Below, piece by piece: positions 17,706-26,256 of a DNA stretch of 64,000 bases. The stretch is from assembly GCA_023415055.1 (NCBI GenBank), contig JAEZLZ010000058.1, positions 1 through 64,000 on the forward strand. Reading direction: 5' to 3'. Numbering within the stretch: the stretch's first letter is position 1; each line of letters opens with the position of its first letter. Under the pieces are notes generated by a model. The model searched no databases. It was not told where the DNA came from and worked only from the letters and a program-made list of their open reading frames with translations. The position numbers and the translations under genes were made by a program. The stretch comes from Bacillota bacterium (GTDB lineage Bacteria; Bacillota; Clostridia; Lachnospirales; Lachnospiraceae).

Positions 17706-17896
17706 ATTATGAACATGTTTTATGTTCATAATACTCAAACGAAGTTAACGATTATGAACAATTTTTATGTTCATAATACACAAGCGAAGTTAACGATTAT
17801 GAACACGTTTTATGTTCATAATATATAAACGTAATGTGCTTACTTGTAAGCATACGATCAGAGTGAAAGACTATGAACTATCTACATGTTCATAAT
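17706..17896 (+). repeat. Tandem 45-bp hairpin repeats between ygeX and ygeY
   Basis: Three copies start at 17706, 17751 and 17796, a 45-base period. Each has ATTATGAACA and TGTTCATAAT arms around a short T-rich loop, then a CAAnCGAAGTTAACG linker. A degenerate fourth hairpin lies at 17874-17896, just before the ygeY ribosome binding site. Between them, 17831-17860 is a shortened copy of the dispersed palindrome found at 29.4 and 42.7 kb. Confidence 0.9.
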
Positions 17897-17917
17897 AATA
17901 TAAGGAGGAATACAAGA

Positions 17918-19222
17918 ATGGATTTTAACAAAGTCAAACAAGCATCGGAAGGTTACTTGCCGGCAATGACCAAATTTCTTCGTGAATTGGTTGCCATTCC
18001 GGGAGAAAGCTGTGGCGAAGAAGGACATATAAAGCGTATTGAGGCTGAGATGAATGCCGTTGGCTTCGACAAGGTAGTCATCGATCCCATGGGTAATATT
18101 CTCGGATATATGGGTAGCGGTAAAACACTCATCGGGTTTGATGCTCATATTGATACCGTTGGCATCGGCAACCGCGCAAACTGGAAGTTTGATCCTTACG
18201 AAGGCTATGAGACGGAGGACGAGATCGGCGGCCGTGGTACCTCTGACCAGCTGGGCGGTATTGTGTCCGCTGTATACGGCGCAAAGATCATGAAGGATCT
18301 AGGATTATTAAACGATAAATACACCGTTTTAGTAACTGGTACTGTTCAGGAAGAGGATTGTGACGGACTCTGCTGGCAGTATATTATTAATGAAGATAAG
18401 GTGAGACCGGAATTTGTTGTATCCACCGAGCCGACCGACGGTGGAATTTACCGCGGACAGCGCGGCCGTATGGAGATCCGTATTGATGTTCAGGGTGTTT
18501 CCTGTCATGGATCCGCTCCCGAGCGTGGTGATAATGCAATCTACAAGATGGCTGATATTCTTCAGAATGTTCGTGATCTTAACGAAAATGATGCTGCAGA
18601 TGACAAAGAGGTCAAGGGCTTAGTTAAGATGCTGGATGAGAAGTACAATGACAAATGGAAGGAAGCTCGCTTCTTAGGTCGCGGTACCGTAACCACCTCC
18701 GAGATCTTCTTTACTTCTCCTAGCCGTTGTGCCGTTGCTGATTCCTGCTCTGTATCCCTGGATCGTCGTATGACCGCAGGCGAGACCTGGGAGAGCTGCT
18801 TGGATGAGATCCGCGCACTTCCTTTTGTCAAAAAATATAATGCACAGGTAAGTATGTATCAATATGATAGACCTAGTTATACTAATCTCGTATATCCGAT
18901 CGAGTGCTACTTCCCTACTTGGGTTATCCCGGAAGATCATGCTGTGACAAAAGCGATGGAAGAAGCTTATACCAATATGTTCGGAACTACCAGAAGTGGC
19001 GCCAAGGATGCGGATGCCATGAGAAAAGCACGTCCTCTTACCGACAAATGGACCTTCTCCACCAACGGCGTTTCCATCATGGGACGTAACGGAATTCCTT
19101 GCATCGGCTTCGGCCCCGGCGCAGAAGCACAGGCTCATGCTCCGAATGAGAAGACCTTCAAAGAGGATCTGGTAAAGTGTGCTGCAGTCTATGCTGCATT
19201 ACCTACACTGTACTGCAAATAA
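17918..19222 (+). CDS. ygeY: M20-family peptidase/deacylase (YgeY)
   Basis: This 434-residue zinc-dependent hydrolase of the M20/ArgE/DapE group is the YgeY subfamily linked to selenium and molybdenum hydroxylase clusters. Metal and catalytic residues are seen in GFDAHIDTVG, GGRGTSDQLGG and TGTVQEEDCDG. A dimerisation domain follows at about residues 195-330. It should hydrolyse an amide or ureido bond in a late pathway intermediate. ATG 17918 follows AGGAGG by 9 bases; an upstream ATG at 17873 lies within the hairpin repeats and is rejected. Confidence 0.93.
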   Translation: MDFNKVKQASEGYLPAMTKFLRELVAIPGESCGEEGHIKRIEAEMNAVGFDKVVIDPMGNILGYMGSGKTLIGFDAHIDTVGIGNRANWKFDPYEGYETEDEIGGRGTSDQLGGIVSAVYGAKIMKDLGLLNDKYTVLVTGTVQEEDCDGLCWQYIINEDKVRPEFVVSTEPTDGGIYRGQRGRMEIRIDVQGVSCHGSAPERGDNAIYKMADILQNVRDLNENDAADDKEVKGLVKMLDEKYNDKWKEARFLGRGTVTTSEIFFTSPSRCAVADSCSVSLDRRMTAGETWESCLDEIRALPFVKKYNAQVSMYQYDRPSYTNLVYPIECYFPTWVIPEDHAVTKAMEEAYTNMFGTTRSGAKDADAMRKARPLTDKWTFSTNGVSIMGRNGIPCIGFGPGAEAQAHAPNEKTFKEDLVKCAAVYAALPTLYCK

Positions 19223-19301
19223 GATAGGCTCTGATTGTAAAACCACTAAAAACAACGGTTATCTCAAAAGGGATAACTCGCATAAAAAAAGGAGATTTTA
19301 T

Positions 19302-20492
19302 ATGAATTTACAGGATTACATTGATAAGCTGAATAAGTTAAATTTCAAGGAAATGTACAACAACGATTTCTTATTGACCTGGGAAAAGTCCTCCGATGAA
19401 CTGGAAGCTATATTTACCGTCGCAGATGCACTCCGTTACATGAGAGAGAACAATATCTCTACAAAGGTTTTCGAGAGCGGTCTTGGAATCTCTATCTTCC
19501 GTGACAATTCTACCCGTACTCGTTTTTCCTTCGCATCCGCTTGTAACCTCTTAGGTCTTGAGGTGCAGGATCTTGACGAAGGCAAGTCTCAGGTAGCTCA
19601 TGGTGAGACCGTTCGTGAGACTGCAAACATGGTATCCTTCATGGCAGATGTCATCGGTATCCGTGACGATATGTATATCGGCAAAGGCAATGCCTATATG
19701 CGCGAAGTATCTGAAGCTGTTAAAGCAGGTAATCAGGATGGTATTCTGGAGCAGAGACCTACCTTGGTTAACCTTCAGTGTGATATCGACCACCCGACCC
19801 AAGCTATGGCTGATATGCTTCATATCATTCATGAATTCGGTGGTGTTGAAAACCTTAAGGGCAAGAAAATCGCAATGTCCTGGGCTTACTCTCCTTCTTA
19901 CGGCAAGCCGCTGTCCGTACCTCAGGGTATCATCGGTCTGATGACACGTATGGGTATGGACGTGGTACTTGCTCATCCCGAAGGTTACGAGGTAATGAGT
20001 GAAGTAGAAGAAATCGCTAAGGCAAATGCTGAAAAGTCCGGTGGTTCCTTCACAAAGACCAATAGCATGGCAGAAGCTTTTAAGGATGCAGATATTGTAT
20101 ATCCGAAGAGCTGGGCACCGTTCAAAGCGATGGAAAAACGTACTGACCTCTACGGTAACAACGACTTTGACGGCATCAAGGCACTGGAAAAGGAATTATT
20201 GGCTCAGAATGCAGAGCATAAGGACTGGGCATGCACCGAAGAGATGATGAAGCTTACCAAGGATGGCAAGGCACTCTACATGCACTGCCTGCCCGCAGAT
20301 ATCACCGGTGTAAGCTGCAAGGAAGGCGAGGTTGATGCCTCCGTATTTGATCGTTACCGTACACCGTTATACAAAGAAGCAAGCTACAAGCCATATGTTA
20401 TTGCTGCTATGATGTTCTTAAGCAAATTTGAGAATCCGCAGGCAGTTTTAAAGGCGCTGGAGGAGCGTTCCGTACCGAGAAAATTTGATTAA
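19302..20492 (+). CDS. ygeW: Knotted carbamoyltransferase (YgeW)
   Basis: This 396-residue member of the aspartate/ornithine carbamoyltransferase superfamily belongs to the YgeW group, whose natural substrate was long unknown. The carbamoyl-phosphate site is FRDNSTRTRFSF, and DHPTQAMADM and HCLPAD are both present. In the pathway it would run backward, releasing carbamoyl phosphate from a ureido compound for the kinase encoded 24 bases downstream. ATG 19302 is preferred because AAAGGAG lies just upstream; the frame extends back into ygeY. Confidence 0.94.
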   Translation: MNLQDYIDKLNKLNFKEMYNNDFLLTWEKSSDELEAIFTVADALRYMRENNISTKVFESGLGISIFRDNSTRTRFSFASACNLLGLEVQDLDEGKSQVAHGETVRETANMVSFMADVIGIRDDMYIGKGNAYMREVSEAVKAGNQDGILEQRPTLVNLQCDIDHPTQAMADMLHIIHEFGGVENLKGKKIAMSWAYSPSYGKPLSVPQGIIGLMTRMGMDVVLAHPEGYEVMSEVEEIAKANAEKSGGSFTKTNSMAEAFKDADIVYPKSWAPFKAMEKRTDLYGNNDFDGIKALEKELLAQNAEHKDWACTEEMMKLTKDGKALYMHCLPADITGVSCKEGEVDASVFDRYRTPLYKEASYKPYVIAAMMFLSKFENPQAVLKALEERSVPRKFD

Positions 20493-20515
20493 TTCAAAGG
20501 AGCGAATCCGATTTT

Positions 20516-21457
20516 ATGAAAAAGCGAATTGTGATAGCACTAGGTGGCAACGCGCTCGGTAATAATCTGCCCGAGCAGATGATTGCAGTACAAAAGACTT
20601 CAAAAGCAATTGCAGACCTGATTGAAGAAGGTCATGAGGTAGTTATCTCCCATGGAAACGGTCCCCAGGTTGGCATGATCAATCAAGCCATGGCGGAATA
20701 CGGACGTAAGAATCCGGAGCACCCCACCTTTACTCCTCTGTCTGTCTGTGTAGCAATGAGCCAGGCTTATATCGGCTATGATTTACAGAATGCTCTAAAG
20801 GAAGAATTAATTAACCGTGGTATTCAAAAATCCGTAGCCACTGTGATTACTCAGGTGCGTGTGGATGATAAGGATCCCGCCTTCGAGAATCCCACAAAGC
20901 CCATCGGTCACTTCATGAGTGCCGATGAGGCAGCTTTAGCAAGAGAAAAAGGGTTTACCGTAGTAGAGGACAGCGGAAGAGGTTACCGAAGAGTGGTAGC
21001 CTCTCCCAGACCTCAGGAAATAATTGAGATTAATACCGTGAAAAGCCTACTGAATGCGGGAGAGATCGTCATTGCAGGTGGCGGCGGCGGTATTCCGGTT
21101 ATTCGCGTCGGTAATCACTTAAAAGGTGTCGGCGCCGTGATCGATAAGGATTTTGCCAGCTGCTTAATCGCTAAAGAGATTGATGCAGATGTCTTTATCA
21201 TTCTCACCGCAGTAGAAAAAGTTGCAATCAACTTCGGCAAACCCGATGTCAAATGGCTGGATAAGATCAGTACCATTGAGGCTGAAGAATACATAAAGCA
21301 GGGACATTTTGCTCCGGGCTCTATGCTTCCGAAGGTTCAGGCCGCTGTAGAATTTGCAGCCTCCAAACCAAATCGTTCCGCTCTTATTACCCTTCTCGAG
21401 AAGGCCAGAGACGGTATCAATGGGTTGACAGGAACCGTGGTAGTGGATCAGCAATAA
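20516..21457 (+). CDS. arcC: Carbamate kinase
   Basis: This 313-residue carbamate kinase uses carbamoyl phosphate and ADP to make ATP, carbon dioxide and ammonia. Motifs include IALGGNALGNN at the N-terminus, SHGNGPQVG, and the lysine-rich ADP-site segment. Length matches the family at about 310. It closes the plus-strand operon before a perfect terminator. Together with YgeW it gives the substrate-level ATP yield expected for anaerobic ureide breakdown. The E. coli cluster carries the matching gene yqeA. Confidence 0.95.
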   Translation: MKKRIVIALGGNALGNNLPEQMIAVQKTSKAIADLIEEGHEVVISHGNGPQVGMINQAMAEYGRKNPEHPTFTPLSVCVAMSQAYIGYDLQNALKEELINRGIQKSVATVITQVRVDDKDPAFENPTKPIGHFMSADEAALAREKGFTVVEDSGRGYRRVVASPRPQEIIEINTVKSLLNAGEIVIAGGGGGIPVIRVGNHLKGVGAVIDKDFASCLIAKEIDADVFIILTAVEKVAINFGKPDVKWLDKISTIEAEEYIKQGHFAPGSMLPKVQAAVEFAASKPNRSALITLLEKARDGINGLTGTVVVDQQ

Positions 21458-21501
21458 ATAGTGTCAGTGCTATGAGGCTGTTGCTTCGTAGACTATTTAA
21501 G

Positions 21502-21539
21502 ATAAAAGAAGAGCGTGAAGCCACACGCTCTTCTTTTAT
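21502..21539 (+). terminator. Operon terminator after carbamate kinase
   Basis: A perfect 16-bp stem (21502-21517 with 21524-21539) has a 6-base loop and T-rich arms, and ends the ygeX-ygeY-ygeW-arcC transcript. Confidence 0.85.
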
Positions 21540-21743
21540 TATCAAGGTTACGGGCAACAGCCGATTAAGTTATCGCTATTATTATCTACACAATCCTTAA
21601 AAAACCTACCGTAACTTTATTTGTTTAAACTGAAATAATTGTATTATAATTGCATTTAATGTACAATTTATATTACAATATAATTTATATTTGTTCCTAG
21701 GATGAACTACCGATTGTTTCTGTACTTATAAGGAGGAGTTATA

Positions 21744-22116
21744 GTGACAAAAAGCGAGATGTATCGTATTGTACAGAATCAACTTGCTATTGATTTGAAC
21801 TGTAGACGAGATACCAAAACTCCTTGAATTGAATTGATTCAACTATGCAATCCAACATAATCCAAATCACCCGATACAAAACATACTTATCATGCTTGCA
21901 AAAAAAGGTAACGAAATAATCGCAATCGTGTCTGCTTCGGCATGGAGCTCAAAAATGTGGGGATTGGGACTGGATGTATTACCTAAATATCGTCCTAATT
22001 ACTCTACTACCGCATGTAATATTGCTTCTCAAAAGGTAGCCTACAAAGCGGGCTATATGCCTGCATGGATGAGTGACAACAAGCTTAGATTTGAAGGTGA
22101 GCTTAGCAATTCTTAA
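21744..22116 (+). pseudogene. Broken GNAT acetyltransferase
   Basis: A GTG start with AGGAGGAG opens a frame (TKSEMYRIVQNQLAIDLNC) typical of a clostridial GNAT family. It ends at an early stop. The middle (FNYAIQHNPNHP, then LAKKGNEIIAIVSAS) and the end (LDVLPKYR, then NIASQKVAYKAGYMPAW) survive in other frames. At least two internal deletions and one stop have removed most of the acetyl-CoA domain. Confidence 0.8.
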
Positions 22117-22146
22117 AGGCAAGAGAGGAAGCTAAGTATAACATAG

Positions 22147-22269
22147 CTTAATAGTATTAAAGAAGAATTTGATTCGCATTTTAAAGCAAGAATTGAACCA
22201 TTATGTAATGCGTACGATAGATATCTTTCTAAAAGAATGAGAAATGCTAATTTGAGAGGAGATCAATAA
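22147..22269 (+). pseudogene. C-terminal fragment of an unknown protein
   Basis: About 40 residues (contains RIEPLCNAYDRYLSKR) follow a stop codon, without a start codon, and end in TAA directly before the GTG of the kinase gene. The frame also carries the kinase ribosome binding site. It looks like the end of a deleted gene once coupled to the kinase. Confidence 0.35.
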
Positions 22270-22848
22270 GTGAATAATGACAGAAACTGGACCGTATTAT
22301 TTATTGGTGGAGCTTCAGGAATGGGAAAATCGAGCATAGCTTATGAAATCGCTCGTTACTATGGTGTGAATGTCCTGGAAGTGGATGATGTTCACTTATC
22401 TGTAAAATCGGTGACATCAAAAGAAAGTTTTCCGGCAATACATTATTGGGAGACCGGTGTGGATTGGAAAGATATTGGAGTTGATGGCAATGTAAACTGG
22501 TTGATTGATGTAAGCAAAGAAATGATTCCAACATTAAAAAAGCTTGTAGACAGGCATATTGAAGATAATTTGCCAATTATTATTGAAGGTGATTTTATCT
22601 ATCCTGAATTTACAATATCTTTTGATAATCCCGAGGTAAAATCAATTTTTGTGAATGAATCAGACATTGATCAAATATTGCAGAATTATCTGGCAAGAGA
22701 AGGCGGCGAATTACAGCATTATAGAGCCGAAATAAGCATTGCATATGGAAAATGGATCGTAGATACCTGTAATAAAAATGGAATTAGAGTGATTGAAGCA
22801 AGACCTTGGGATACAGTATTGCATAGAACCATAAAAAGTTTATTGTGA
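22270..22848 (+). CDS. P-loop kinase of unknown substrate
   Basis: This 192-residue protein starts with GTG after GGAG. Walker A is GGASGMGKSS at about residues 13-22. VLEVDDVHLS holds a likely acidic substrate or magnesium site, and LPIIIEGDFIYPEF is a Walker-B-like strand. C-terminal segments resemble small-molecule kinases such as shikimate, chloramphenicol or 2-phosphoglycerate kinase. No specific substrate motif is recognised. It is the only intact gene in a region of gene relics, which suggests retention under selection or recent arrival. Confidence 0.8.
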   Translation: MNNDRNWTVLFIGGASGMGKSSIAYEIARYYGVNVLEVDDVHLSVKSVTSKESFPAIHYWETGVDWKDIGVDGNVNWLIDVSKEMIPTLKKLVDRHIEDNLPIIIEGDFIYPEFTISFDNPEVKSIFVNESDIDQILQNYLAREGGELQHYRAEISIAYGKWIVDTCNKNGIRVIEARPWDTVLHRTIKSLL

Positions 22849-23612
22849 TGTCAATGCCTTGGATATAATTCACTGATCAACCGGAGGTGAGATCCATCAA
22901 AAATATTACACAGAGATATTAAGTCACTCTTCAGCAAATGAGTACATTTAGGTCCTCTAGTGAATATAAGGAAAGTTTTAAACGGCAGGAAAGCATATAT
23001 CGACTTGCTATTAATGGCTGACGAATAGGAAAGCATGATAGACAAGTACCTATGCATGCAGCTGGCACAGACCAGCCTCGTGAGACTGCTTACTCTCAAA
23101 CGAGCTGTTACTTCTATCTCTTCCAGGTGATGACTGCGTTGAACAAATCGCCGTCGACCATTATCTCAAACCGTCCCCCCCTGCAGCTCAACAAAGCTTT
23201 TATCTCTAGGTATGATGTTACCTTAATTGTATCTTTACACTAATAGTAACCTTAAAAACAAAAGGACTTCTTCAGAAAAAGCTGAAGATTTTCTTAAGAA
23301 GAACAAGAAAACTCCCTACGATAATACATGCCGAAGAATACTACTCATAAAAAATCAGTTGTTTTCAGTAAAGAAGCTATTGAAAAGTTCTTCTTGACAA
23401 TTCGTATCATTCATGTAATAATTCAACATAAATATTTGAGGATAGAGACAGCTTCCTTCTATGGTAATCAACGACGATTATTTTATCAGCTCGCGACTGA
23501 TGAGATAATCTTTTTTATTCCCATTACACAAAAACTCCTTGGGAAAAGGACGGAGGCAAAATCTTACTCTTCATTAAGCATGCTTAAATAAGCCACTATA
23601 CTATATTTGACA
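22849..23612. other. Gene-poor stretch with decayed sequence
   Basis: Apart from the acetyltransferase start fragment at 22960-23052, no reading frame with family support was found. Short open frames here lack ribosome binding sites. The stretch probably consists of decayed genes. Confidence 0.5.
22960..23052 (+). pseudogene. N-terminal relic of a second GNAT acetyltransferase
   Basis: From GTG 22960 the frame encodes IRKVLNGRKAYIDLLLMADE, then a TAG stop, then ESMIDKYL. This matches the usual start of a GNAT subfamily in which LLLADEQESMIDRYL is typical, so the stop replaces a glutamine codon (CAG to TAG). Nothing downstream continues the family. Confidence 0.65.
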
Positions 23613-23644
23613 AAGAGGTCAAAGCGAATCAGCTTTGACCTCTT
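23613..23644. terminator. Hairpin terminator upstream of amt
   Basis: A perfect 13-bp stem AAGAGGTCAAAGC / GCTTTGACCTCTT with a 6-base loop is followed by ACTTTATT. It separates the relic region from amt. Confidence 0.65.
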
Positions 23645-23729
23645 ACTTTATTCATTACAATGGAAAGTTCGCGAAGCGTACTTTCTATCGTTTACACGAA
23701 TACCATCTAATGAGAGTGAGGATTCCTTT

Positions 23730-24977
23730 ATGGAGATTAATTTGGCAAATACCGCTTTTCTAATTATGTGTACGGCTTTTGTCTTTCTTATGACACCTGG
23801 ACTGGCACTGTTCTATGCCGGTATGGAGCGCCGTAAAAATGTTCTGAATACGATGATGTCCTGTTTTTTTATCTGTGGCGTAGGTTCTTTAATGTGGGTG
23901 ACCGTAGGCTATTCCTTATCCTTCGGTGCCAATCACGGCGGTATCATCGGTGATTTCAGTAAGCTGTTCTTTCAGGGAGTCGGAGCAGAGCCAAACGCTC
24001 TCTATTCCGGTACAATACCTGAGACCTTGTTTGCAGCATTCCAAATGATGTTCGCCATCATCACACCGGCCTTAATCTGTGGTTCTCTGGTCGGGCGAAT
24101 GAAGTTCTCGGCATTGGTCGTCTTCGTCATCGTATGGTCCCTTCTGGTATATTATCCGCTTGCCCATATGGTGTGGGGTGACGGAGGCTTTCTTAGAGAA
24201 CTTGGAAGTATCGATTTTGCAGGCGGAAATGTCGTACATATCAGCTCCGGCGTATCCGGCCTTGTAGCAAGTATTATCCTGGGGCGACGCCGAGAGTATG
24301 GTATCGTCTCCTACAAGCCGCATAATATTCCTTATGTACTTCTTGGTGCAGGATTGTTATGGTTCGGATGGTTCGGCTTTAACGGCGGCAGTGCACTGGC
24401 TGCGGACGGCTTAGCGGTACATGCCGTTCTTACGACCAATACCTCTGCTGCTGCAGCTTTAATCTCCTGGATGTTTCTTGAGAAATTGGTACATGGTAAA
24501 TCTACTGCTTTAGGTGCTGCTACCGGCGCCGTAGTCGGCTTGGTTGCCATCACTCCCGGTGCAGGCTTCGTTCCGGTATGGGCGTCCGTTGTTATCGGTG
24601 CTTTGGTCAGTCCGATCTGTTATATCACAATGACCAAGATCAAGGCAAAATTCAAGTATGATGATGCCTTGGATGCCTTTGGTTGTCATGGTATCGGCGG
24701 AATCTGGGGAGGAATTGCAACCGGATTATTCACGGAGCAGTCCATCAACCCGGCGGCGAAGTGGGACGGGCTTATATTCGGTGATACTCATCTCCTACTC
24801 GTGCAGGTCCTCAGCGTTGTCTTTACCATACTATTTGCAGGAATCGCTACCTTCGTAATACTTAACTGTATGAAGCTGTTTATGCCTATCCGCGTTGATA
24901 CTTCACAAGAGGCACAGGGACTTGATATCGCAGAGCATGGTGAGATGGCATATCCTGCCTTCAACGGACTAGACTAG
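23730..24977 (+). CDS. amt: Ammonium transporter
   Basis: This 415-residue Amt/MEP/Rh channel has eleven expected membrane helices. Family motifs are MTPGLALFYAGMERRKN near the start, the two pore histidines in VVHISSG and AFGCHGIGGIWGG, and FGWFGFNGGS. ATG 23730 follows TGAGGA; the frame extends upstream to 23607 but that part runs through a terminator hairpin. The PII gene follows at 24 bases, the usual pairing. Scavenging ammonium next to an ammonia-yielding cluster suggests nitrogen-regulated control, though no binding site for a regulator was recognised. Confidence 0.96.
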   Translation: MEINLANTAFLIMCTAFVFLMTPGLALFYAGMERRKNVLNTMMSCFFICGVGSLMWVTVGYSLSFGANHGGIIGDFSKLFFQGVGAEPNALYSGTIPETLFAAFQMMFAIITPALICGSLVGRMKFSALVVFVIVWSLLVYYPLAHMVWGDGGFLRELGSIDFAGGNVVHISSGVSGLVASIILGRRREYGIVSYKPHNIPYVLLGAGLLWFGWFGFNGGSALAADGLAVHAVLTTNTSAAAALISWMFLEKLVHGKSTALGAATGAVVGLVAITPGAGFVPVWASVVIGALVSPICYITMTKIKAKFKYDDALDAFGCHGIGGIWGGIATGLFTEQSINPAAKWDGLIFGDTHLLLVQVLSVVFTILFAGIATFVILNCMKLFMPIRVDTSQEAQGLDIAEHGEMAYPAFNGLD

Positions 24978-25001
24978 CGATTAGAAAGGAATATATTCAT
25001 A

Positions 25002-25340
25002 ATGAAAAAAATTGAAGCTATCATTCGGCCCGAGGCATTGGAGCCGCTAAAAGCAGAGCTACTGAAGATAAAGATCAATGGTCTGACCATCAACCAGGTA
25101 CTTGGCTGCGGTAAACAATATGGGTTCACAGAATATGTTCGAGGGAATGAGATCATCCTGAATACACTTCCTAAAATAGAAATTAAGATGATTGTTCCTG
25201 ATGAACGGGTAGAGGAGGTTGTTGAGACGATTATCTCTGCCACCGAGACCGGAGAGATGGGAGACGGCAAGATATTCATATACGATGTTCTGGATTGCAT
25301 CCGAATCAGAACGAGAGAACACGGAGAACGTGCACTGTAG
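25002..25340 (+). CDS. glnK: PII-type regulatory protein without Tyr51
   Basis: This 112-residue PII protein is encoded with amt and should plug the channel or sense ATP, ADP and 2-oxoglutarate. The C-terminal loop keeps TGEMGDGKIFIYDV. The T-loop differs from the common form: residue 51, a uridylylated tyrosine in enterobacteria, is isoleucine in RGNEIILN. Control by uridylylation is therefore not possible at that site. Ligand-driven control is expected instead. It is short-linked to amt and followed by a terminator. Confidence 0.92.
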   Translation: MKKIEAIIRPEALEPLKAELLKIKINGLTINQVLGCGKQYGFTEYVRGNEIILNTLPKIEIKMIVPDERVEEVVETIISATETGEMGDGKIFIYDVLDCIRIRTREHGERAL

Positions 25341-25426
25341 CCTAACGACTACTTATTTGATACATGTCAAGCATTCAAAAATTCAAACTATCGCAAAGAA
25401 ATTACTGAAATTAAAAGAAATGGAGT

Positions 25427-25471
25427 AAAAAAAGTGAAGTATGCTTTCAAACCGTGCATACTTCACTTTTT
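25427..25471. terminator. Bidirectional terminator between PII gene and truA
   Basis: An 18-base A-rich arm (25427-25444) pairs over about 16 bp with 25456-25471. Both sides carry T or A runs, so it can serve the two convergent genes. Confidence 0.8.
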
Positions 25472-25509
25472 ATTTTTATGTTTCAATTTGTCAGTACGAT
25501 GCAACCGTT

Positions 25510-26253
25510 TTAAATATATTCAATCTCCTGCAGAAACAAGCCTTGGGCACTTGCCGGTGTACTGGCGGTAACGGTTGCTTCAGAATTCAAAATCGCCTCG
25601 ATATCCTGCGCGTCCCTTGCACAAAGTCCGATATCCAGCAATGTAGCTACAACCATCCGAGCCATGTTATGGAGGAAATCGTTTGCTTTGATTGTAATCT
25701 GAATCTCCTTCGCATCCTGATAGATATCAATACTATAAATTTCCTTCATCGTAGACTTACTTTTCTTTACTGTTGAGAAGTTCTTAAAGTCATGCTTTCC
25801 GATGAGCAGCTTCGCTGCCTCCTTCATCAAATCGACGTCCGGCTTTTTAAAGCAATAATAGGTGTACTTGCGGTCAAATACGCTTGGTACATCTCCGATC
25901 GCGATACGATACAGATAGGTCTTTGCCTTTGCATTGAGCGTCGCATGAAAGCGTTCCGGAACTTCCTCAACTTCAGTTACCGCAATATCCATCGGCAGAT
26001 ATCGATTAAAATAATTTTTTATCTCATATAGCTTTAACTTGGACGCTGTCTTATAATTTGCAATCTGCGCATAAGCATGAACTCCAACCTCGGTTCGACA
26101 TCCACAGTTCAGCTCTACATCCTCGCCTGTCATTTTCTTAATCAGTTCCAGCAGCTTGTTCTCAATGGTAAGCTCAGATTCTTCTTTACCCAGTCTTTGC
26201 CAGCCATGATAACGGCTGCCGTCATATTCCAGTGTTAACTTAATGTTTCTCAT
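25510..26253 (-). CDS. truA: TruA-like tRNA pseudouridine synthase with Asp-to-Glu change
   Basis: This 247-residue protein has TruA fold signatures: the N-terminal YDGSRYHGWQR, then CGCRTEVGVHA, and RFHATLNAKAKTYLYRI. TruA makes pseudouridine at positions 38-40 of the tRNA anticodon arm. The catalytic aspartate of the GRTDxGVHA motif is here glutamate (E55). It may be a second, specialised TruA paralogue, altered in activity. The ATG at 26253 is 3 bases from the stop of the MATE gene, so the two are cotranscribed. Confidence 0.85.
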   Translation of the reverse strand: MRNIKLTLEYDGSRYHGWQRLGKEESELTIENKLLELIKKMTGEDVELNCGCRTEVGVHAYAQIANYKTASKLKLYEIKNYFNRYLPMDIAVTEVEEVPERFHATLNAKAKTYLYRIAIGDVPSVFDRKYTYYCFKKPDVDLMKEAAKLLIGKHDFKNFSTVKKSKSTMKEIYSIDIYQDAKEIQITIKANDFLHNMARMVVATLLDIGLCARDAQDIEAILNSEATVTASTPASAQGLFLQEIEYI

Positions 26254-26256
26254 ATT

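Noticed and set aside
23328..23591. An 87-residue frame upstream of amt.
   Set aside because: No ribosome binding site, family motif or suitable spacing; it lies in decayed sequence.
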